Assembly (NCBI GenBank): GCA_001599595.1
Contig: BCHH01000003.1
Span: forward strand, 2,721,931 to 2,785,930
Source: Beverwykella pulmonaria
Lineage: Eukaryota > Ascomycota > Dothideomycetes > Pleosporales > Melanommataceae
Length of the DNA stretch: 64,000 nucleotides
Direction of reading: 5' to 3'
Each line of letters begins with the position of its first letter. The stretch's first letter is position 1. Below the pieces are notes generated by a model. That model worked only from the letters and a program-made list of their open reading frames with translations. It had not been told where the DNA came from and searched no databases. Of this stretch, positions 44,114-55,224 are shown in pieces. The position numbers and the translations under genes were made by a program.

Positions 44114-45847
44114 GGTGGAGACGTCTAATTAGAGAGAATCAATTCTATTGATGTCAAAAAGGTAATATCAGAAAATGATATGAAGGAATGTTAATGTCGT
44201 TCAAACGTACTAGTCTGTTCCAGACCGTGTATTTATATAGAACTCCACTGACACGCTCATAGAGAACTGACCGAAAGGTGAAGGCATCATTAGACACTTG
44301 CGTGAGTATCAGCAGACAATAAACCATTTCAGCGACGATAACAGGAGACTAATGATGTTGGTGCATCATGAACAGTTCATGACGCCTTTGAAGCCATCAT
44401 ACTAGCGCCTCTCAGCTCTGCCCTGGTGGACCAGTCAATCATTTCACGAAGTCGCTACACACAGCTCGAAACTCTGCAGCAGTGGAAAATGTGGGAAGAC
44501 CAACGTGGGGTGATTATCATTCTTCTACAACATCCCGCAGGTGGGAGTAAGCTGGCGTTCTTGGACGTGGCGGAGTTTGCAGTTGCCGAATTCGCACAGA
44601 ACTTGGCATTCTCAATCGGGTTCCAAGAATATGATACTTACGGGTATAGCAATGCAATATGTCTGTGATTTCTATACAAAATGTATGTGTTTATATATAT
44701 CTTCCTTTTAGAAGAAGATATTTACGTTGTGCAGATATATAAAAGGGCGTAAGGGTGTTGTTTCTGCGCTAAGATTTGCTCTCTTTTTACATAGGGCGTT
44801 AATTAAGACATGCTTTTTGTTCGTGTACGCATATGTGTCGGCAGTGTAGAAGAGCACCCTTCCACAACGCAATAACGCGCACATTACATAGAATAATTGT
44901 AATACGCATCTATTTATCACTCCGGCCTGCAGGAAGTAGGTAGTTTGGTTGTGGAACGCTTGTATTGGGGGCCAGAGCTCGTCTCGCCTCACGTAATTGA
45001 CCGATAGGCTCGTACTCAGGCTCGTGATAGGCCCCGTGAGCGTTGTGCTTGCCTTGAAGCTTGCCGTGAGATTAGCAAGACAGGCCTATCAGAGTAGAGA
45101 TAGTAGAGCTTCTCTATCGATCAGTGAGGTGTTGATCCGCCTGAACGGAGACCGAGACGAAGCTGGTAGATGCTATCTAAAAAACAAAAACAAAAAACAA
45201 TGCTAAAAGGGACGGCGGGTGGGTGATTCAAATCGTCGATCAAGCGTCGCGTGAGAGGCTTGATGAGATGAGCTCACATGAGGTGGATGTGATGAGGCTG
45301 AGATATCTCGTCGCGAGGATTCTTGTAGATGAGGTGCTTGGCAGCCTAACTGTAAATAGAACAATACATATATATTACAAAGATAAAACTCCTATATGCT
45401 GGTAGGCATTATATGCTGAAAAGTTGTTGCGTTGTGTAGGGGTAATCTGCACACAGAATATTGGGTTGGGATTTGAACTGATTATGGACCGATACAACTG
45501 CCATGAGAAATAAAACTTCAATTCCAGTTGCTCTTAATTCACATTCTCAGAAAAAATTTGACGAAAAGTCATGTCATGCTTCGGGTCGTACGATCGAAGC
45601 CATTCTAAATTTCTCTCAGCTCGAGCATTAAGCCAAGCGAGCTGTCATTCGATGTTCCGTAGTCATTCGATATCCCAGCGAGGTCTCTGAGGGTGTCGTC
45701 GGGCAACTCCGCTATTGCTCTGTCTCGTGAGAAATCCAAAAGCTGACTATTTCCCCTGAGAAACGAAGTTCCTGGTTATATTCAGACTATCCGAAAACCA
45801 CATGCTATTACAGAATTAATCTACACTATTGACTGCACTCCAGCACC
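44114..45847. other. Gene-poor AT-rich region
   Basis: Contains the protease promoter and short open frames at 44426-44668 and 44997-45405 without family features. The AT-rich composition and short A/C runs near 45180 fit decayed repeats, but none could be named. Confidence 0.4.
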
Positions 45848-47524
45848 ATGGCCTTTACGAGGTTTTGGGAGAGCTTTCAAAACTACCTTGCGCTCTTGAT
45901 ATCGGTTGCGATTTCGGGCTTCATCATTATTATTACCCAGAAGTCACTTTATCTTACGTTCCGAGGACCCGTTCAGCAAAGAGAGCGACTAATTTACGTC
46001 ACTGGAACAACGATCCTCGCCACAATCTTGACAGCATTCATAACATCCAGAGTTCAGCAACTGCTTCGTCGAAGGTTCGATCGTAGTCTACCAGAAAAGC
46101 AAGATAACGAGATCAACGAGAATGTTAGCAGAAATTGGCGCACAATACTAAGAGTAGGAAGCTTTCTGGATTCCGTATGCAACATAAGAATTACACTTGG
46201 TTTTGTCCTTCTTGGACTCATCACTCCGGCGATTGTGTCAAGTCTAACACCTACAATTTCCTGGCGAACTTTTCAGTACCCACAGAAGCTGTACAACGGT
46301 CGTAGTCGAATCACGGTCAATAATGGAGGTGATTGTGTTTATATCATTCCCATTCAAACTGCTCTACAAAAAACTGTAGATACAGAATATACCTGGGACC
46401 TTGGAAATGGGAGCGCGTACTACTATGGCGTCAACATCGGCGGATGTCCCACTCGCCTAGCACAACTCCTAATTGGGCTTATCAATATCTACGACTCCGG
46501 GAACTTTGCCTATTCTGATGGCGGAGTGGCAGTCCATCGAAGCGCAATTGGCGCCCCGCACACCATCTACTCACCCGATTCTATTCTTGCCCCAGAGTTC
46601 AACCAGATGCTCTCATCGTTCCAGTCAGATGCCCTCAAGACCGTACAATGCGTACCAATCATGAAGAAGAATCCCATCAGCTGCAGGCGTGGAGGAAAAG
46701 TATCCGTGGGCGGATCATGGTTTAACGTTACTTCAGACGATGGACTGTGTTCATATGACCGTTTCTTCACTAATCGTAACCTTACCCGCCAGCAAACCAT
46801 GGTCAAGACTATGTGTCCGCATGGAGCCGTAGGGCAAGGCACGATGGTGATGGCAGCAACCGGAGGCTATGCTCACTGGTTGGCAGTTTCCATTGACGAC
46901 AATGATCATGCTCCGGTCATCCCTGCATCGAATGCCCCTGTTACCGCAGCAAAATATGCAATTAGTTGTACGGTTGACGCAAGGGACATATATGAGTACA
47001 GAGAAGTTATCCTGAATCTTCGGGCAGCTGAAAACACCGGCACTAGAAATGCACGATTTCTATATAGCAACATGACATTATGCTCTGGACCTTCCTTCGA
47101 CACCTCGTGGTATGCAAACGCAGCTTCAGCTAACTGGCAAACACTGTTCCAAAATGACGGTTTGGACGGCTGGTTTGATTTAGTGTGGGAGGCGACAGGT
47201 GACCATTCGAGGAGGCAACCACCGTGGGCATTTGAGAACTCTGAGAATGTATTGGAAGATGTCTTTGGCCTGGTTTCTGCACTTGTCGGTTCGAGGTTTA
47301 ATAGTACCTCGACATATCCCATAAACACCAACCTGACATTTGCTGCAACGAGAATTGGCACTTCGGACACCTTAGGGTTGTTGTACTTGATTCCTTCCAC
47401 ATTCGGTGTTATTTACCTAATTACTCTCCTTCTTTTAGGCAAGAATAGCGATATTGCTGAGGTAGACAGTACAGATTTACAGGGCTTGAGATCATTCTTT
47501 GTCAGGCGAAGCGGCAAGGATTAG
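45848..47524 (+). CDS. Multi-pass membrane protein, unknown
   Basis: A 558-residue intronless protein. Hydrophobic segments are seen at about 12-30 (YLALLISVAISGFIIII), 50-66, 113-135 and near the C-terminus at about 515-540 (LGLLYLIPSTFGVIYLITLLLL). Between the third and last lies a large, presumably extracytoplasmic domain of some 370 residues with about eight cysteines and several sequons (NGS, NVT, NLT, NST). The layout is common among orphan fungal membrane proteins. I do not recognise a domain, and the neighbours give no hint. The single start at 45848 gives the first helix directly. Confidence 0.75.
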   Translation: MAFTRFWESFQNYLALLISVAISGFIIIITQKSLYLTFRGPVQQRERLIYVTGTTILATILTAFITSRVQQLLRRRFDRSLPEKQDNEINENVSRNWRTILRVGSFLDSVCNIRITLGFVLLGLITPAIVSSLTPTISWRTFQYPQKLYNGRSRITVNNGGDCVYIIPIQTALQKTVDTEYTWDLGNGSAYYYGVNIGGCPTRLAQLLIGLINIYDSGNFAYSDGGVAVHRSAIGAPHTIYSPDSILAPEFNQMLSSFQSDALKTVQCVPIMKKNPISCRRGGKVSVGGSWFNVTSDDGLCSYDRFFTNRNLTRQQTMVKTMCPHGAVGQGTMVMAATGGYAHWLAVSIDDNDHAPVIPASNAPVTAAKYAISCTVDARDIYEYREVILNLRAAENTGTRNARFLYSNMTLCSGPSFDTSWYANAASANWQTLFQNDGLDGWFDLVWEATGDHSRRQPPWAFENSENVLEDVFGLVSALVGSRFNSTSTYPINTNLTFAATRIGTSDTLGLLYLIPSTFGVIYLITLLLLGKNSDIAEVDSTDLQGLRSFFVRRSGKD

Positions 47525-48407
47525 AGTTATTAATTGAATATGGAAAAGTAAGATACAGAGGCTCTTAGAAGACGTGCTTGCTGGAAACCTCTAATCTGCC
47601 TAACTATTCAGCCCGTGGCATCATTCAGTGTATCATATATCTCTGTGAACCACATCCCGTTGTTATTTTCGATTTCAAAGGACGAAAATCATGTCAGTAC
47701 TTGAAACATGCACCCAGTTGTTATAGAATCTAGCCATTGCAAATGAGCTGTATTGATATAAGTGCAGTCGGTAGAATCCAAAGCATGGATTTTAGGGAGA
47801 GGGTATTTGATATCAAACCGGCAACGACACAGCGAGTAAGCTTTCTTATACGAGAGCGAATGCAAGGTGTGTCGTGAAGCACAGCTAGGGACGCTTTTTA
47901 GGCTACTCCAATGATCATTTTGCGCATGTATGTTTTCAATTTTGGATGCTAAGGTTGTTGGACCTACGACTGATTAGCAAATCCATCAAACTCATTTTCA
48001 ATTCCCTTGTATCCTTCAATGTTCGCCAAGCTCAGAACGGAATCTGTACCCGAGACTTCCCCAAGCGGCATGCCGAAGGACCTCCGACGTAACATCACTA
48101 CCGGCCGCTAGTCGGTAGGGATAGTGATAGGCATTCGCTTACGATAACGCGCAGAATTTCATGATAGAGAGACGTTTATCGGATGATAGTTACTAAATTG
48201 GTGAGGGAAGAGAGGCAAAAGTGGCGGAGAGGAGATAAGAAGGCTGTCCGCTGTGGTTTTTGGTTTTTGGTTTTGCGTACGAATCAGGAATCTTAGGATT
48301 GAACATTTCGACCATCACAGGCATCTGCCGTACCATCTTATCAACAACGGCTATCTAGACAATCCTCCTCTCCACTATCCCGCGAACAGGACTGAATATT
48401 AATACAA
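47525..48407. other. Intergenic
   Basis: Promoter of the ACS transporter, with TTGGTTTTTGG repeats near 48255-48275. No gene recognised. Confidence 0.5.
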
Positions 48408-50000
48408 ATGGGCTCCGAAAAAGCGCCCTCAATCGCGCCTGTGCGCTCCCAGTCTCTCGATGAAGGTCAAATGGCTGCAGAAAAGCAAATGCGAGACATC
48501 GGCGCCGATTTGTACTTGGAAGTACGGCAGTACTCTCGTGAAGAGCTAGATGCAGAGCGGAAGGTCGTATTGCGGAAAATTGATTGGGTTATCATGCCTA
48601 TGGTAAAAAAGACTTCCCGTGCCTAGCAAGCTTGAGTTTTAAGAAGTGTGCTGATGGTGATATTGTAGATATGCATAACCTACACGATCCAATTCCTAGA
48701 CAAACTCTCCCTAAACTACGCCAGCGCCTACACTTTGATCCCAGACCTCGGTCTTGAAGGCCAACGGTACAGTTGGGTGGCCGCAATCTTTAACTTCGGG
48801 TATATGTTCTGGGCAATCCCCGCAAATCTGCTCATCCAACGTCTCCCCGTCGCAAAGTACACTGGCGCCATGATCCTGCTCTGGTCCTTACTCCTCTGCT
48901 GCCACGTCGCTGCCAAGAATTATGCGGGGATTCTGGTGCTGCGATTCTTCTTAGGAATGTTCGAAGCGAGTATTAGTCCGGCGATCATGAATATCGTGAG
49001 CATGTTTTATACGAGGCAGGAGCAGCCGCTAAGGATGTGCGTGTTTCTCGCGTTTAACGGCATGGCGACGATGCTAGGTGCGCTTCTAGGATATGCGCTT
49101 GGGCACGTCAACAACGCGAAGATCAGCTCTTGGCAGCTTATTTTCCTCGTCATCGGGCTGATGAACTTCGTCTGGGCATGGGTGTTTCTCTGGGTGATGC
49201 CGGATTCCCCCTCTACCGCGAAGTTCCTGAGCCACAAGCAGAAAATCGTGGCCATTGATCGGATTGCAGGGAATATGATTGGTGTCAAGACCAAGCAATT
49301 CCAGATGCGGCAGGCAGCCGAAGCGCTCCTTGATGTTAAAGTGTATTGTCTAATGCTTATTGGACTAGGATGCGGTGTTGTCAATGGTGGTGTGTCGAAT
49401 TTTGCGTCGGCACTGATCAAGGGGTTTGGGTTCTCGGGCATCTATGCTACACTCTTGCAGCTCCCGACTGGTGCTTTCGAGTTCTTCCTCGTCCCGCTGT
49501 GTGGACTCGCAGCCGGCTATTTCAGGGACAGCAGATGCATCATCCTCGCTATCATCTGTCTGCCACCTCTCGGAGGGCTACTCGGGATCCGGTTGACTAG
49601 CCTGGACCACAGATGGACACTTGTAGGATGCACCTGGCTGCAATACCTCGTTGGCGCGCCCGTCATTCTATCCTGGAATTTACTAACGACAAACATCGCG
49701 GGCCATACGAAGAGATCGACTGCAAACGGAATGTGGTTCTTGTTCTACGCGGCAGGCAACATTGCGGGAGCCAACATCTTTTTTGCAAAGGAGAAGCCGA
49801 GATACTATTCCGCTTTAACGGGGCTAATCGTGTGCTATTGCGGGATGTTCGTCATCGCGCTATTTCTAAACAGGTGGATGTGGTGGGAGAACAAGAGGCG
49901 GGATAAGAAGTACGGCTTTGGCGAAGACGAGACGGCTGTGCAAGACGGCTTTATGGACATGACTGACCAGGAGAGTACGCACTTCAGATTTGCGTTATGA
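48408..50000 (+). CDS. MFS transporter, anion:cation symporter (Dal5/allantoate-permease-like)
   Basis: A 508-residue plasma-membrane symporter. Exons are 48408-48602 and 48669-50000; the GTAAAA...TTGTAG intron interrupts the first membrane helix, joining DWVIMPM to ICITYTIQFLDKLSLNYASAYTL. The family's typical N-terminal block (ERKVVLRKIDWVIMP...FLDKLSLNYA) and the WVAAIFNFGYMFWAIPANLLIQRLPVAKY block are clear. The RFFLGMFEASISPAIMNI block and the WMWWENKRRDKKYG tail also fit ACS transporters, which in fungi take up carboxylates, vitamins, allantoate or similar anions. The substrate cannot be deduced. The 169-bp gap to the WD40 gene is a tail-to-tail junction. Confidence 0.92.
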
Positions 50001-50168
50001 GTCGTGGGTCAGGGAAGCGATTCCTGATAGTACGTAGGGATAGCGGTATTGTCAGTTTGGCGGAGAAAACTGCATTGTAATATGTTATACGATGAGTAAA
50101 TAACTTCCATTATCTACGCTGCCTAGTGATTTTATCAGCCCGGATAATACCCTTACCGATGCGCAAAC

Positions 50169-51236
50169 CTATTTCCATAGACCATATGGACCAGTAGTAA
50201 ACTTCCAGAGCTTAACAGTGCCGTCCTCACTACCCGTAGCATACAGCTTACCGTCGGGAGAGAAACTAACGGACCAAATGGGCCCATGGTGGCCTTTGTT
50301 CGTTTCTACACATCAATTAGCAAACTGAGATCAACCCTGCAAGAATACTGGATGCCACACCTAATTCCTTCTCCTCATCAAAGTCCCAGACCCTAACCCA
50401 CGTATCGTTCTGGCTGCTACCACCAGTAACGAACTTCCTCTGCCCACTGTGCAGCGCCACACTCGCGATATCATACGGCGTCTTAACGCTCTTGATCAGC
50501 GAGCCGGGCGAGAGGCTGTTGAAGAAGTAGACGCTTTTTCCAGCAGCTACACTCAACGTGCCGTCAGAAGAGGTGTTGTCCATCTCACACGTGCCGACCG
50601 CGCCTTCCACCGCGTACTCCCCAATCGTGGACTGTTGTCGCAGGTCCCACCACCGGATTTTCTTGTCCTCCGCCGCAGTAATCAGGATATTTGGATCGGA
50701 GGCCCAGACGATCGATTTGATGGTCCCGCCATGTACGCCGGAGCCAATCTCGTAGCTGGGTGGTGTTGTAGATGTCGCGCTCGAGAGGTCGAAGATTCGC
50801 AGCTTCTTCTCCATGCCACCGGTGGCGAGGATCTGGGGTTGGGGTTGATTTGGGAATGCGACGGCACGGACGATGTGGTTATGCGAGAGAGTGTGGAGAG
50901 CTTCGCCGGTGTGTGTATCCCACACTTTGCTATAAAATGTCAGATATGAATCTTCTCAACGAAATTGAAGACAAACGCGGAGAAATCTGCCGACGCCGTC
51001 GCTGCGAGTGTTGCATCTGACGATAGCCGGGCCTGCCACACAGCGCCCTTGTGTCCAAGAAAAGTACCGATCCAGTCTCCAGTCACTCCATCACGGAGCA
51101 TAGGGTTCATATCCTTGCAGGCAGATATAATGTAGTACTGGTCCTCGTCCACAATGGACGAGAAGTTGATGTGGGGGACGGGTCTTGAGTGGCCATGGCA
51201 GGTAAGAGGCACAACTTTCGTTGCTTCCTTCGACAT
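50169..51236 (-). CDS. WD40 protein, STRAP-like
   Basis: A 321-residue seven-bladed propeller like STRAP/Unrip, which in animals works with the SMN complex and TGF-beta receptors; the fungal role is unknown. Exons are 51236-50977, 50929-50361 and 50305-50169, with 47- and 55-bp introns. Joined text matches the family: [92 protein letters not shown], and [29 protein letters not shown]. The open frame runs upstream to 51611, but the ATG at 51236 fits the family N-terminus. Unlike its accessory neighbours it is a conserved housekeeping-type gene. Confidence 0.92.
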
Positions 51237-52062
51237 CTTCTTCGATAATCTCACAGTATCCAAACTCGAATCTGGTGGTGTGTCTACGATGGTGGTAGCT
51301 GAAAGGATTGAATGCCCCTGATTGTACAATAACTTTTGTAACTGGAGGGGTAGAGGGAAAGAAGGTCCGGGGAAAATATATGCGCAGGCGGTAGAGTGGA
51401 CAGAAAAGAAAGGCAGCAGAATTGTAATGCAGGTCGTAACTTCGTGAAGGCGTTTGGACTTTGAAGGACGCGACAAGGTTCGAGGTTCCCGAGACTCCAG
51501 TGACCGGAGGTTGATGCGGTGAGTGAGAATGCAGCTAGAGCGTCGGGCGTCGGGGAAATAATAGCCCTGCGTGCCGAGGCGCGGAGATATCTGGCACGCC
51601 ACGTGCACCACCTCTCTTCAGCGACAGACAATAATATGGCCTATCAGCGGTTGCGAGAGTTTTCGGTGCCCTGAATCTGATCCGACCACCTCTGCTTCAT
51701 CAATGACATAAATACCTTCTTGGAAATGTGCGAACTCATGCTAAAATTTATACTTTACAACGACAAAAGAAAAGGCCCAAGCACTGACCAGAGATAACTC
51801 TCCAGAAGCTCATCGCCCCATCTCCATCCCGTTCCCGCACAACTTAAAGTAGATGGTGCCCGTCCACCAGTCGTTCCCGACAGCCCGGGCCTACCCCTAT
51901 GGGTTACATACTAAGAAATCGCTCCCTCAACATGGTTCTCTAATTGTTCATCTTCCACGCCTTATCGAAGCAATCGTGGCAACAATTGTGTGTTACCTAA
52001 GCACCTCAGGAGAAATAGATCTTTTCGTTGGCATAGTTGCACGAACCTCCACCACAGTTTTG
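51237..52062. other. Intergenic, mostly AT-rich after 51.7 kb
   Basis: Promoter of the WD40 gene, then spacer. The plus-strand frame from 51853 lies partly antisense to the decayed gene at 52.1-53.0 kb and is not supported. Confidence 0.45.
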
Positions 52063-52985
52063 TCACCACAGGTCGTAGAGACATTGAATTGCGATCATGT
52101 CGAAGGGCTTGCCATTCTTGTCATACTGCACTTCGCCTACCTTGACCTCTTTCTTGGTGTCACACAAATCTGCTATACAGACTACCTACGAAGCGATAGC
52201 GTAATGGAACACTCTTTTCACATACTTGCCGCCTCATTTCCAGCTGTAGGTAGGAAGGTTTAGTTATATAAGAATCCTGGGTTGCTAGGAGACTTTCTTT
52301 TATTAATCACTTGGATAGCAATCGTAGTTAGCACTCTGGGCTCTCATTTCCGATTTGCACGCTGCCTTCATTTTTGCACCGAATTCATCTTTGCTAGTGC
52401 CGTAAAAGTGTTCACAATGTAGTTACTAATGGTATCGCGGCGATGCTTATTGGGATAGCTTGCCACACTAATTATCCGCTCGACCATACCCAAAGTCTCG
52501 GGATCCATATCCATGTTCGAAACATCCTATATATGCGTGTATAGTCTTTTTCGACACTCAAAAGCGGGTAGCCAAAAGCACCATCGTCAGGAAATTCAGG
52601 ACACTCCTCCTGGAAAATCGCAGGTTGCTTGTGTACTCAATTTTCGGTTTACAACACTGCTACTTCAGAGTTGAACAGTGTTTGCTCTTACTGTTACTTG
52701 CAGTAGTCGCACAGCCGCCAGAGCATACTCACGATGTTTTCGAATAACTTAATAGCCTGTGATGTGATGTTGCAGTTGCACAAATCACAGCTTGGAAAGA
52801 CAACAACCCGTCACACTTATAGTCCGGTACTCTGGCATTCGACTCAGTGTCAGCCCGCGCGAAGCTGATCAAAGCTGATAGTGCAGATTGACTTGAAAAG
52901 GTTGTCGAGGTACTAGGAACAATCCTTGTTCTTGCACAAATAAAGGCGCAGACACCGCGAAAGCAGAGACGTTAAGTATGGTCAT
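52063..52985 (-). pseudogene. Multi-exon, secreted-like Cys-bearing gene with frame breaks
   Basis: The minus strand carries a chain of protein-like exons. ATG at 52985 gives a signal-like MTILNVSAFAVSAPLF. Further down come ADTESNARVPDYKCDG and CDLCNCNITSQAIKLFENI before a GTGAGT. From 52526 comes MDPETLGMVERIISVASY and DTISNYIVNTF. After an indel in the A-run at 52404-52407 comes YGTSKDEFGAKMKAACKSEM. The last part is convincing: donor at 52310, an 18-bp exon 52243-52226, then about 52172 to the TGA at 52065-52063 reading DLCDTKKEVKVGEVQYDK and FDMIAIQCLYDLW. At least two frame breaks are needed, so it is decayed or holds sequence errors. Family unknown. Confidence 0.45.
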
Positions 52986-53685
52986 CAGAACAAGCCACAT
53001 ACAATCCTAACTGATATGCTCGTTAGTTAGTTCCTGATATAGTTTACGAAGTCGTTCAACCGAAATAGCATCTGGGGCCGGCACAGTTCAACACCTCTGC
53101 TCAAGTTAGAGCTAGTCTTAGATTCAGATGCGACCTCACTGGAGAGTGTAGCAGCCGTCAGAGTTGTGGCACTGAATACGAATGGGTAGACTATGACAAT
53201 GAAATTGACAAGAAGCTGCGAGGGGACCGACGATCACGGAGACGCAACCATAGTGGAATTTGTTAAAGGAGGGGTTCGGAGAGAGCGTTCTCAGTTCACT
53301 GAGAAAAATAGGAAAGCCGATACTTAGTGGCATTTTGGGGGGATGAAAGACCGGAGGATCGGCTGATCGGATGCTATGGGCCTATAACTAATCCTGGTAC
53401 TAAGGAAGCGATATGTAGCAATCCAGGACGGGTTCATTAAAGGTTAGAAGGGTTTACTCTATTTAGTTCAAATATTTACACCTAGCATGTCCTACTAAGA
53501 TGTATTTCTAGTTAAACATGGCATGCCTAGAACGGAAATAAATATAGCACAAGTTCAAATGTGACTGATTTGAGCGCAGTCGAAAAGTCTTTCAAAATTT
53601 AGAAAGAAGGCAATCCACTAAGAATTAGATGGAGCTTACGGGATATCACTTCTGATCCTTCACCCAGATTCTCCCAGCTGACAAT
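52986..53685. other. AT-rich spacer
   Basis: No gene recognised. Confidence 0.4.
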
Positions 53686-54612
53686 TTACGGCTTGCCCAT
53701 TTTACTGAGACAAGCCGTGTTGGTCCCAACAAAGACAACTAGAACATCGGCGTAGGCAGCGGTCATTCCAAGAACATCCCGCCAGGTACCTTGAGATAAG
53801 AAAACTATTCCTACCGCAACCCCAATAATGAAAACGGAAGAAGTTATGAGACTCGTTTTTATAGTTGAATGTGGTGTCATTATGGACATTGGAACAATCA
53901 GCACTAAACCGCCAAAAATACCACCCCAAAGTTTAGAGACTACACTATCTTCCCACTTCAAGTATGGTGTAATGATGCCTCGGTATAAGTTGTCTTGGCA
54001 TGCATTCTGGTACACTGGGCTTGTTGGGTCTGAAGTCAAGCGGTTATTGAGAGTCGGTAGTAGAGTTTCGTGAAATGGGAATAGCTTGTGTGGCAATGGT
54101 GGCTTGAACTGGTGCTGACAGAAATATTGATAGTCTTTGATTGCTTGGCCTGTATCTATCTGTCAATTGTCTGCTGATATTTATTATACGACTCCATATG
54201 TACAATAGCCTTGAAGGAGTACCCTGACGCGATCCAGTTGCTGTTTACTAGTAGTCTCGCTTTCGCAGAGAATTTGAAGCTTTGACTCTAGCTCAACTTC
54301 ATACCCGTGTAAATTGAGATGATACAGGCGTGTGAACGCTAACACACCCATAGCATCCATATCTTGCGAAGGTGAGTTCTCAGAAGGAACGTTTAGTGCT
54401 TCATGTGCAAGGAAAGAATAGAGGTCCTCGCTTTCATGCTGCGTGAAACCGGCCTTGTGATGCTGAGGAATATCAATGTTAAAAGCTTTTTGGAAAGAGT
54501 TTAGGATTCTAGAACGGCGAGGCAACGGATCTGGGCCACTCCACGCCGAGTTTGGAGCCGGAAAAAGGAACGTGCTAGATTTGCTGCCCTCCTGATCCAT
54601 ATCACTAGGCAT
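53686..54612 (-). CDS. DUF6594 membrane protein
   Basis: A 290-residue member of the fungal-specific DUF6594 family, function unknown. Exons are 54612-54204 and 54149-53686; the GTACAT...TACAG intron joins RVLLQGYC to QAIKDYQYF in frame. The family core is FTRLYHLNLHGYEVELESKL, a coiled-coil-like segment after it, and three C-terminal hydrophobic segments ending AAYADVLVVFVGTN, the usual DUF6594 finish. The N-terminal part that in most members begins with a YPxLA-type motif is replaced by a Ser/Pro-rich segment, so the start may be misjudged or the copy divergent. Such genes are often numerous in gene-sparse accessory regions. Confidence 0.75.
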
Positions 54613-55224
54613 GAATGGCTTCTTTAAAGCTCTTTCGGTGTCGCTTCGTGATGAGCCGGCGATAAAAATCTAGGTGCTCCGTTAGTTTTGGTGGCATATT
54701 ATTCCTCAGGCTTCGATACCTATGCAAGGGAACAGTTACTTCCCCTAGCTTCCAGTTTAGAATGAGATTCAAGTAAGATAATGATCAATCTTAGACGTCA
54801 GAAAATTATTACATTTATATAGGCTTCAAAGTCGCTTCGGTCAAGTGAACTGAGGAAGCACGCCTTATGGCTTGATCATCTTCAGCTGCATGTCGTGATA
54901 TTGTTAAACGCCTCAAGGATGTAGATAAGGAGAGTTACATATCACTATATGGAGTGACCCAACAGATTCTTTCGCTTGTTCGCCTCGGATTATTGTTTGC
55001 TAGTTGTGGCAAATTTTATGTCTTTCGAGAGAACCAGTCCTCTGTTCGTCGTTGAATCCAAGCTGGCGATGTAGCGAGAAGGCGCGCAATATACTCCTGG
55101 CCGTCGTTTCTCAGCTATGCTATAACAATTGGTAGGGCTATCCTAGCTTATGAAGCAGCACGGCCGGCCTGGTGAAAACGAATAGATCAGATGAATCTGA
55201 CAGCTAAAATTCAGTTACACTCGT
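54613..55224. other. Intergenic, AT-rich
   Basis: Between DUF6594 and the aldehyde dehydrogenase. Nothing recognised. Confidence 0.45.

Noticed and set aside
51853..52263. Plus-strand 136-residue frame
   Set aside because: It runs antisense to the convincing last exons of the decayed minus-strand gene.
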